A stretch of 64,000 nucleotides of DNA from an uncultured Sphaerochaeta sp. (GTDB lineage Bacteria; Spirochaetota; Spirochaetia; Sphaerochaetales; Sphaerochaetaceae), in assembly GCF_963667405.1 (NCBI RefSeq), contig NZ_OY763408.1:2007757-2071756 (forward strand), given 5' to 3'. Below are positions 25,201 to 30,246 of the stretch, piece after piece; the first letter of the stretch is position 1, and every line of letters begins with the position of its first letter. The translations under genes and the position numbers were made by a program. Under the pieces are notes generated by a model, which was given only the letters and a program-made list of their open reading frames with translations, had not been told where the DNA came from and made no database searches.

Positions 25201-25295
25201 CAGGAAGTGAAGAAGAGCATGAGAGTTAGCACCATCACGAGAATGCCGATCCGAATCACATGAATAGCCTTAGCGTGTCCCAATTCTTGTCTCAT
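22245..25295 (-). CDS. Large surface lipoprotein with chitobiase-like repeats and a DUF1566/Lcl-type C-terminal domain
   Basis: Protein of 1016 aa. A signal sequence ends in a lipobox-like FFTSC (about residue 32). From about residue 270 to 850 there are at least six repeats with YYT(T/L)DGxxP...A(I/M)A...G(M)..S, the CHB_HEX C-terminal-like fold found in sugar-binding enzymes and adhesins. A non-repeat domain with PVAVTDVAITQAD begins near 345. The last about 160 residues form a DUF1566/Lcl domain with VGDTGPAGGIIFYV, GGYADWFLPSKDELN, the RYWSSSE box and a terminal RVRPVRAF. That box and ending frame a Tyr/Ser/Asn-rich stretch that resembles variable regions of diversity-generating retroelements. 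It is probably a surface ligand-binding protein. Confidence 0.78.
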   Translation of the reverse strand: MRQELGHAKAIHVIRIGILVMVLTLMLFFTSCMEGPAQGDLVIDLGGATSRSITPSSVKVEWIQISGTRNDNENIKFSSQSFKLGQPVAITGLSAGTWTFNVVGYAMDPSVNTSAPPLTSVASNDKVVIQSGKTTSASFSLYYLTEGSGSAAITVTWPNSEPLAAKAVLGEMESSAQLSTLGTALLPFSGVLIGDYSLDVEFANPSGSTIAFPMIDMVNIFNGLESTGTIALVEDDFPRASSPSVTATAEQAKGDPVYAYRAVTITGPEGASLYYTIDGNDPGFSEVGTRNEGTQLYEAPFDITEVGTTTVKAMAAKDGFLDSAIAAQDFVINGLGEGGVEITDPVAVTDVAITQADSAVAKFVVSYTAPASLAVTATWYMDSETTAATDIDGDGNQMTFTPALAEDGRHQVRVNISYKDGEQTKTAAASIRFTATRLPAPLISVSDATGGKLVSISGTGTINCTTDGSDPVSSPTRFTYDAPLPLSETKMIRAYATSSGYVPSSEAMEEVEVLQASVPTIGVTEVEGGKQVAIDCATIDAVIHYTTDNSDPTASSPVYETAFPLTSTKTVKAIAVRTGMANSVIAEKSVTVVQVESPAISPSGGLFSVSQQVTMTCTTEGAAIHYTLDGNVPTVSSPQYDGAIPLTSTTTVSAIATKIGMADSAVSSQSYTLMDTVATPTVSTTDVAGGKQVSIDCATTDAVIHYTTDGSNPTLSSIVYDAAFTLTETKSVKAIAVKADMNNSAVAEKTVTVLQVATPVITPASTTFGGTLSVTISGESGATIYYTTNGDSPTTSSTPYSGPIMISETTTVKAIAVKIGMSKSAVASQLYTFEKVYSVGDTGPAGGIIFYVNADHTYGDWTYLEAASSDIKVGTDDYLHLFGYYRTTDAGTSEMVGTNTAIGTGAANSKALVETMGSTAYSKSNGTEKTGEYAAKLCDIHEAGGYADWFLPSKDELNMMYQNLKTKSLGGFSDVRYWSSSESDAYYAWGQFYKDGNQFINYTRLYEYRVRPVRAF
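22248..22370 (-). other. Putative DGR variable region at the 3' end of the lipoprotein gene
   Basis: Between the YWSSSE box and the RVRPVRAF end, about 19 codons for Ser, Asp, Ala, Tyr, Gly, Phe, Asn, Ile, Thr and Leu end in C or T, as expected if they derive from AAC/AAT template codons. Neighbouring invariant codons (TGG, CAG, GCG) are kept. No template repeat or reverse transcriptase is in this window, so this would be a remote target. Confidence 0.5.
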
Positions 25296-25878
25296 AGCCC
25301 TTCACTCCAGAGATTATTATGTTCAGCAGTGCAACCAATGCTTTTCAGAAAGCTCTGGCTGCTCGTGCTGTATTCATGAGAAATTTGTTTCTTCTAGTTA
25401 TTCCTATAGTTTTTCACAAAAGACAGATACGCAGAAATTTCGTATGAGTCCCCATACTCTGTTATTGAAAAAGTGTTCATCTCGTGAAGGTAAGGTCCAA
25501 TCGCTAGGGGACTCCCCGTTGTAAGAACTACGGGAATATGAGTAATCTGGTTTTTTCGACATATAGACCCTTCTTCCAAAGCGAGATGTGTTTTTCTGGC
25601 AAGAGAATTTGATACAAATCAACCGCAATGATGGTAATTGTGTCACAAGTATTTTGAGAAATACATCTACAATTTTAAATAGTTGTCAAAAAATTCTGGA
25701 TCAGTCACAAATCTTGTGGGATTTTCTCAGCCACAGGGTTCCTGACATAGCCTTTCCTGCTTGCATCGAAGAACTTGAGGAAGAAGTAACCGTCATCAGG
25801 ATACCCAATACTTCTTCCTCAAGCTCTGGGACAGAAGCAGGCGGATGAGGAAAACCAGGTCGGTTGAGAAAACAAAGC
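25296..25878. other. Gene-free region between the lipoprotein gene and the AbiE island
   Basis: 583 nt. Open frames here (for example 25588-25848 and 25701-25946) have no ribosome site, low-complexity Glu/Ser-rich translations caused by the inverted repeat at 25774-25823, and run into tRNA-derived sequence. I see no credible gene. The first part should hold the promoter of the lipoprotein gene. Confidence 0.55.
25774..25823. repeat. Perfect 15-bp inverted repeat
   Basis: Arms CTTGAGGAAGAAGTA (25774-25788) and its exact complement (25809-25823), separated by 20 nt. No T run follows on either strand, and no gene is adjacent that it would terminate. Confidence 0.85.
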
Positions 25879-25939
25879 AAAACCCCCTCAGTCAACTGAC
25901 CAAGGGGACCGGATAGAGCGCCAGAAGGGAATCGAACCC
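25879..25939. repeat. Distal attachment-site copy of the island (direct repeat with 29343-29403)
   Basis: 61 bp identical to 29343-29403 except one base (A at 25908, G at 29372). It contains the tRNA-Gly terminator and, on the minus strand, the acceptor 3' strand and half of the T arm. The sequence then diverges from the tRNA. This is what a site-specific integration into the tRNA 3' end leaves at the far end of an element. Confidence 0.85.
25917..25939 (-). pseudogene. 3' fragment of tRNA-Gly at the distal end of the island
   Basis: Matches the discriminator base, the 3' acceptor strand and part of the T arm of the intact tRNA-Gly at 29381-29452. No matching 5' acceptor strand is found within tRNA distance, so it cannot fold as a tRNA. 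Confidence 0.8.
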
Positions 25940-26070
25940 CCGACACTACTCGCCTACCACCCTGTCAGCTAGTCTATCCCATCCAAGAGCCATTCTCCTT
26001 CTGTATTGCTCCATGTAAAAGAAAAGGTTTCTTTAGACTGAATGGCTTTTACAACAGGAAGTAGAAATTC

Positions 26071-26877
26071 TTATATCTTCACCATGGTCTCCGGAAATTC
26101 TATTGATATCAATGCCTTTTTCCTTTTTATAAATGCATTCCACCTTGAACTATGGACACGATCATCTGCATATTCTGAGGTAAAAGCAACTATATCTTGG
26201 AACAACGTCCTTCTTTGACGAAATGTTTCAGCTATTGCTTTCTGCAACATTACTCCATCAATAGTTTGTGTTTTGCTCAGAATGTAGATATCATAGAAAT
26301 CTTTGTATCGACTGTTTGCATATCCAAGTTGTACAATAGCCTCAAATTTTTCAGCAATTACTGACTCAATCGAATATGCAAAAATCACTGGATCTTCCGT
26401 TCCAAGAATCGTGGGGAAACCCATCCGCACTCTTTCAGGATACACAATATCTCCAAAACCAATATCGAGTGAGATAGGAATGCGTGTCCTATCTAGATAT
26501 GCCATCACTATTACTCTCACTCCATGATACGCTTTCACTTGAGAAATCATTTGGAATTCAAGTGTTGTTGCATCAAAATTCAATCCATCATCAACCGCAC
26601 ATGCAATTATTTCCCCAAAAATGGATCTCATACTTTCGATATCATTACTTGTGTGATGAGCAAGCAGGTCAACATCAGCAGTAGACCTAGCAAAATTCTT
26701 ATTATATAAAGCATAGAGAAATATTCCACCTTTCAAAGTAAAATTATCAACATACCTCGAAGTGGAAATACGATACACCATCCGTTCAATACCATACAGG
26801 ATCAACACATCCTGAAATGTATGATTGGTACGTACGGCATAATTCTTAAGTTGAGCTTTCAAGGATTGAACATTCAT
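26071..26877 (-). CDS. abiEii: AbiEii toxin, nucleotidyltransferase
   Basis: Protein of 268 aa of the AbiEii/AbiGii group (DNA-polymerase-beta-like nucleotidyltransferase). Motifs: LKGGIFLYALYNKNFARSTADVDLLA near residue 50 (GG ... R-T-x-DVD metal site), LDIGFGDIV with the third acidic position, and the family-typical VIAEKFEAIVQLG followed by SRYKDFYDIYIL. In type IV abortive-infection systems this enzyme stalls growth unless balanced by AbiEi. The ATG at 26877 shares one base with the stop of the AbiEi gene (TGATG), so it is translationally coupled to it. A longer frame to 26919 is rejected. The open reading frame and catalytic residues look intact although the antitoxin is broken. Confidence 0.88.
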   Translation of the reverse strand: MNVQSLKAQLKNYAVRTNHTFQDVLILYGIERMVYRISTSRYVDNFTLKGGIFLYALYNKNFARSTADVDLLAHHTSNDIESMRSIFGEIIACAVDDGLNFDATTLEFQMISQVKAYHGVRVIVMAYLDRTRIPISLDIGFGDIVYPERVRMGFPTILGTEDPVIFAYSIESVIAEKFEAIVQLGYANSRYKDFYDIYILSKTQTIDGVMLQKAIAETFRQRRTLFQDIVAFTSEYADDRVHSSRWNAFIKRKKALISIEFPETMVKI

Positions 26878-27041
26878 CAAAGCAGCACCTGCAAGTATGT
26901 ATCCAGCGTACTCCTGCATTGCAGTATTTCTGCATATCTATAGAGTTGATAAATATTCCTATCTGTCCTTTTCAGATAATTTGTGAGAACTTCCTTTGTT
27001 TCTTCAATACCAATCTTATTTCGAAAGGAGATGATATCCAC
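26877..27041 (-). pseudogene. abiEi: AbiEi antitoxin, C-terminal fragment cut off by the IS
   Basis: Codes for ISFRNKIGIEETKEVL followed by NYLKRTDRNIYQLYRYAEI and ends ...TYLQVLL, the C-terminal domain of AbiEi. The reading frame enters from the IS end with a TTG at 27083, but the native part begins in the 10-bp target duplication. Removing the IS and one copy of the duplication joins it in frame to the fragment at 28772-29201, giving an antitoxin of 194 aa. In the family this domain provides antitoxicity. Confidence 0.85.
27032..27041. repeat. Target-site duplication of the IS, left copy
   Basis: TGATATCCAC, identical to 28772-28781. Ten bp is in the range known for IS4-type elements. Confidence 0.9.
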
Positions 27042-27089
27042 CAATGTCATTAAGTTAGCAAAATGACATTCTTGTGAGACCAAAACAGC

Positions 27090-27130
27090 AAGGCAATATG
27101 TGGCTTCGGCTATGTGTTGCCTTCTTTTTT
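27090..27130 (+). terminator. Terminator hairpin inside the left end of the IS
   Basis: AAGGCAA (27090-27096) pairs with TTGCCTT (27117-27123), a TGGC-rich loop helix lies between, and TCTTTTTT follows. It would stop transcription reading into the transposase gene from outside. Confidence 0.75.
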
Positions 27131-27195
27131 GTACATTTTATAGTATCAAAATAATATAGATATGATATAATTAAATAGAGGTAAACAATTATATC

Positions 27196-28590
27196 ATGAG
27201 GAATTATCTAGAAAACAAAATCGCTAAATCCGTCGCCAGATTGGACCTTGACCCTGATGATTTCCGGATGCATTTCAGCAATCCCAAAGCCGATTTCACC
27301 CGGTTCAGGCGTCAATCTTTCAGTGATGTTGTCAAGCTCGGCTTGCTTTCTCCCGGAAGCTGCATGAAGGAGAACCTGAGGCATTACTTCGGTGTCGGTC
27401 CTGACAGGCCCTCAGCGTCAGCATACATCCAGCATCGTGACAAGCTGGGCGTACAGGCATATCGGGCCCTGTTCGACCATTTCAAGGATACTGATGTGCC
27501 GTTCACGCTGATCAAGAACAAGTATCTGCTGGTGGCCTGCGATGGTTCCGCCATCAGCATCCACCCGAACAAGGATGATGCGGGTACGTTGCTGCACATG
27601 ACCAATAATCCGAACGGAAAGGTCTGCAACCAGCTTCATCTCAATGTCCTCACTGCCGTACCCGATGGGTATTTCCTGGACTACGTCATCCAGGACCACA
27701 AGGACATGCATGAGATACAGGCCTGCGAACAGATGGTCGAGCGGATGGCTGGATGCCCCAGTCCCTTGCCGAGCATCATCACCTGCGACAGGGGGTACGA
27801 GAGCTATAGGCTCATGATGTGGGTGTCCTCTCTGGGGTTCCATTTTTGCATCCGGGCAAAAGACCTCAACTCCCCAGGCATCAGCCAAAGGTACCGGAAC
27901 ATGGTAGGTGAGGACGGTCTGATGGATACTGTTGTCACCAGGAAATACACCCGATGCTCTACCGTGCACAGGAACCCAGCAATTTATCCTGACTATATTT
28001 ATGTCCCACAGAACGTGATCAACGAGTTCATCCCTGCAACAAGGAACCCTTTGGGGAAGGTCCTGAAGAGCCGTCCGCTCATTATCGATTTCTTCGAGTA
28101 TTCTTTCAGGCTCGTCAGACTGCAACTTTCCGAAACCTCGTATGAGGTCCTGCTGACCAGCCTGCCTCAGTCGGAGTTCTCGATGGCCGACCTCAAGGAG
28201 TTGTATCATTTGAGATGGGGCGTGGAGACCACCTTGCGCCAATTGAAGTATGATGACTGTTCGTCATTCAGCAACACCAGGAAGAAGGTTGCAGCCATTG
28301 GTGAAATAATCCTTTCGATGATCTTCCACAACATCTGCACATCGGTACTGGTCGCTTTCGGCAGGAGTCTGTCCCGTAGGATAAAAAACCGCAAGCTCCT
28401 GTACAAGGTCAGCTATTCCGACCTGTCCAAGACACTGAGACTGTACGCCTCGGGAAGGGACCCGACTATCACGATCAAGAAAATAGTCAAGGAGCTCACG
28501 ATGACCATTCAACCGGTAAGGAACGACAGAGCATTTTCCCGAATTCTCGAACACCGTTCTTTTATCCCGTTCATCTACAGAGCAGCTTGA
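27196..28590 (+). CDS. IS4-family DDE transposase
   Basis: Protein of 464 aa. The catalytic triad positions are visible: ACDGSA (first Asp, about residue 117), ITCDRGYES (second Asp, about 196), and the YREK signature Y-x2-R-x3-E-x6-K in LYHLRWGVETTLRQLK (about residues 336-350). It is complete, with an N-terminal helical DNA-binding region and a C-terminal basic domain. AGAGG lies about 14 nt before the ATG at 27196, a rather long spacing, and TATAAT at 27166-27171 is the likely -10 box. The base composition is close to the host and unlike the island around it. Confidence 0.92.
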   Translation: MRNYLENKIAKSVARLDLDPDDFRMHFSNPKADFTRFRRQSFSDVVKLGLLSPGSCMKENLRHYFGVGPDRPSASAYIQHRDKLGVQAYRALFDHFKDTDVPFTLIKNKYLLVACDGSAISIHPNKDDAGTLLHMTNNPNGKVCNQLHLNVLTAVPDGYFLDYVIQDHKDMHEIQACEQMVERMAGCPSPLPSIITCDRGYESYRLMMWVSSLGFHFCIRAKDLNSPGISQRYRNMVGEDGLMDTVVTRKYTRCSTVHRNPAIYPDYIYVPQNVINEFIPATRNPLGKVLKSRPLIIDFFEYSFRLVRLQLSETSYEVLLTSLPQSEFSMADLKELYHLRWGVETTLRQLKYDDCSSFSNTRKKVAAIGEIILSMIFHNICTSVLVAFGRSLSRRIKNRKLLYKVSYSDLSKTLRLYASGRDPTITIKKIVKELTMTIQPVRNDRAFSRILEHRSFIPFIYRAA

Positions 28591-28754
28591 CTTGTTACAT
28601 TCTAGCGGAAACCCATGCCTCGCACAATTCCAAATGTTCGCAGGCTCGGATCATCATGCCCCTAATAATAACTTCGGAACTGAAAATGAAAGCTATCAAG
28701 TCAGAAACGTTGGTTTCTTCATTGATAGCTTCTTTCTTATTCAGCTTGCCGTTC

Positions 28755-29201
28755 TTAACTTAATGACATTGTGATATCCACGACAGTTTTTTCAGCATTG
28801 TAGATAGGAATTTCATGTATGGCGTCGAAGTATCTTGAGATACCTGTCTCAAATCGCAGCTGGTTGAAATAGTGCAGATGTATCTGAGGCCATTCAGGCA
28901 AGGTTGATATTTTCATTTTCCTTTCAATTGCCACATCAACGCCTTCTGGCTGAAATGTAGTAAGGTTGTATATTCTCGCTGCACTCATAAGACAAACTAT
29001 CCCTTTTGGGACATACGCATATACATAGAACAGATCGGATTCATCTCCTACATACCGAAGATTCTCATAGAATTTTCGGTTGAGTTTCTTTATAGCTCCA
29101 TTTTCCACTAACCTATTTATCTTATAGTGAGAGAAGCCCAATTTCTTTAGGTCATCAATAGAAAAAATCTTTACCTCACTTGGCAACTCAAGCTGTTTCA
29201 T
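28755..29201 (-). pseudogene. abiEi: AbiEi antitoxin, N-terminal part interrupted by the IS
   Basis: 143 native residues followed by five codons from the IS and a stop. The N terminus is the winged-helix DNA-binding domain of AbiEi (FSIDDLKKLGFSHYKINRLV and GAIKKLNRKFY), then the family core YVPKGIVCLMSAARIYNLTTF and IPIYNAEKTVVDI. The rest is at 26877-27041 on the other side of the IS. The fragment might still bind the operator while lacking the antitoxin domain. The ATG at 29201 is preferred over a TTG two codons earlier; a good promoter lies 25 nt upstream. Confidence 0.88.
28772..28781. repeat. Target-site duplication of the IS, right copy
   Basis: TGATATCCAC, same as 27032-27041. Here it falls in the VVDI codons of abiEi. 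Confidence 0.9.
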
Positions 29202-29225
29202 CTTCAATTATGCTCTCTCAGAAGC

Positions 29226-29254
29226 AGTATACCATACGCATGATTCATACTCAA
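29226..29254 (-). promoter_or_regulatory. Promoter of the abiE operon
   Basis: Minus strand TTGAGT (29254-29249), 17-nt spacer, TATACT (29231-29226). It would transcribe the N-terminal abiEi fragment and run into the IS. Confidence 0.65.
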
Positions 29255-29342
29255 ATATTTTAAACTATTTTCGGCATATAATTAATTTGCCGAATCTTGT
29301 TGAATTAAAATCAGATGCAGTTGCTAAATCTTTCGAGAAAAT

Positions 29343-29372
29343 AAAACCCCCTCAGTCAACTGACCAAGGGGG
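29343..29372 (-). terminator. Terminator of tRNA-Gly
   Basis: Minus strand hairpin CCCC..GTCA-GT-TGAC..GGGG followed by TTTT. It lies inside the repeat shared with the distal end of the island (25879-25908), so both copies keep it. Confidence 0.75.
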
Positions 29373-29403
29373 CCGGATAGAGCGCCAGAAGGGAATCGAA
29401 CCC
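29343..29403. repeat. Proximal attachment-site copy (tRNA-Gly 3' end)
   Basis: Direct repeat of 25879-25939, 60 of 61 bases identical. This copy is joined to the complete tRNA-Gly. Confidence 0.85.
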
Positions 29404-29452
29404 TCGTCTCATGCTTGGGAAGCACGAGCACTAACCATTGTGCTACTAGCGC
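29381..29452 (-). tRNA. tRNA-Gly (CCC)
   Basis: 72 nt, full cloverleaf: acceptor GCGCTAG/CTGGCGC, D stem GCAC/GTGC, anticodon stem CGTGC/GCATG with loop TTCCCAA (anticodon CCC), T arm GAGGG TTCGATT CCCTT, discriminator T as usual for glycine tRNAs. CCA is not encoded. It is the integration site of the AbiE island. Confidence 0.96.
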
Positions 29453-29580
29453 GTCTGAATAGGATAGTACCAAAAACACAAAGAGTTGTACATACCTTTT
29501 CATGGCACCACTTAGGATTCTTCTGCCAGATCAACCTCTATAACACATATACTTTGAAGTACCTTAGAGGCCCCTTATCC

Positions 29581-29630
29581 ACTTTTCCAAGGGACTTTTT
29601 TGCATAAGCAGCAACTTTTCCAAGGGACTT
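29581..29630. repeat. Two direct copies of a 17-bp sequence
   Basis: ACTTTTCCAAGGGACTT at 29581-29597 and again at 29614-29630, in the 273-nt region between tRNA-Gly and the next gene. Nothing else is recognised in that region. Confidence 0.8.
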
Positions 29631-29725
29631 CACCAATTACGGAGCATTTCATTGATATGAAAACATCTTTCCCACTGCATGAGTAAGATGCTATGAAATA
29701 CATACTCTAGTAGAGATAATGCTCC

Positions 29726-30178
29726 TTAACGGACTTTCAACCTGACTACATTCGTTCGTATAAAACTCGGGTTACCAAGTGTCGAATCTGTGGTTCCTTC
29801 CAACAGATAATCTGCACCTTTTTCCAGATGGCCTGTGGAAAAGCTCTGCACCACATGCCAGGAACCATCCAATTGATCGATTGATCTTGATGTCGTTGGA
29901 GTCAAGGTAACACCATCCAATTTGAGTGTAAATTCAGTTTTATCTTTTTCTCCTTCGGCCTCGGACTGAATAAACCCAACTGGCGACCTTCCCTTGCTCA
30001 TGATGATGGTATAGCCAGCACTATCCTTGATATAACGGACAGTTGCATCGATTGGAACAGTATTATCACTATCCGGCAACTCAGCAAGGCTGTAAAAATA
30101 GTAGGTATCTCGTGGAATGAGATCACACCCGACCAACACCACGACACTGATAATAACTAGTAGAAAGACCTTCTTCAC
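29726..30178 (-). CDS. Hypothetical small lipoprotein
   Basis: Protein of 150 aa with a lipoprotein signal (KKVFLLVIISVVVLVGC, Cys at about residue 18). The mature part has alternating short beta-like stretches and no family I recognise. The start is a GTG at 30178 preceded by AAGGAGGTG, which is better than any ATG further upstream. That ribosome site is the 3' edge of a 10-bp hairpin (30188-30213). It lies downstream of the lyase gene in the same direction. Confidence 0.68.
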   Translation of the reverse strand: MKKVFLLVIISVVVLVGCDLIPRDTYYFYSLAELPDSDNTVPIDATVRYIKDSAGYTIIMSKGRSPVGFIQSEAEGEKDKTEFTLKLDGVTLTPTTSRSIDQLDGSWHVVQSFSTGHLEKGADYLLEGTTDSTLGNPSFIRTNVVRLKVR

Positions 30179-30187
30179 GGAACACCT

Positions 30188-30213
30188 CCTTACAGATGGG
30201 GGTATCTGTAAGG
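30188..30213 (-). promoter_or_regulatory. Hairpin touching the ribosome site of the small lipoprotein gene
   Basis: Perfect stem CCTTACAGAT/ATCTGTAAGG (10 bp, 6-nt loop). On the minus-strand mRNA the 3' arm runs into AGGTG, so the AAGGAGG ribosome site is half buried. It may act as a terminator for the lyase cluster or as a translational control; there is no U run. Confidence 0.5.
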
Positions 30214-30246
30214 ATAGTGTGCCACAGGAAAGACGAGAAATAAACC

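Larger units (their letters stand above)
27042..28771 (+). mobile_element. IS4-family insertion sequence, 1730 bp
   Basis: Ends are inverted repeats CAATGTCATTAAGTTA, 16 bp perfect (27042-27057 with the complement of 28756-28771), flanked by a 10-bp direct repeat. It contains one DDE transposase gene. The left end holds a hairpin with a T run (27090-27130) placed before the transposase gene, as in many IS elements that shield themselves from outside transcription. It is inserted in abiEi, antiparallel to it. Confidence 0.92.
25879..29403. mobile_element. tRNA-Gly-integrated mini-island carrying an AbiE module
   Basis: A 3.5-kb segment bounded by a 61-bp direct repeat that includes the 3' end of tRNA-Gly. 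Apart from the IS element the inside is visibly AT-rich compared with its surroundings. Contents: abiEii, the split abiEi and an IS4-type element. Without the IS the unit would be about 1.8 kb. No integrase or recombinase gene is inside, so it is either a remnant or an element mobilised in trans. Confidence 0.75.

Noticed and set aside
25701..25946. Small minus-strand frame reaching into the tRNA fragment
   Set aside because: Its SGVRFPSGAL start is translated tRNA sequence and the rest comes from the inverted repeat.
22116..26070. A complete diversity-generating retroelement cassette next to the lipoprotein gene
   Set aside because: No reverse transcriptase, accessory gene or A-rich template copy found on either side; only a possible remote target is claimed.
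25880..26300. tmRNA or a second complete tRNA at the distal repeat
   Set aside because: Only the 3' acceptor strand and half of a T arm are present; no matching 5' half at tRNA or tmRNA distance.
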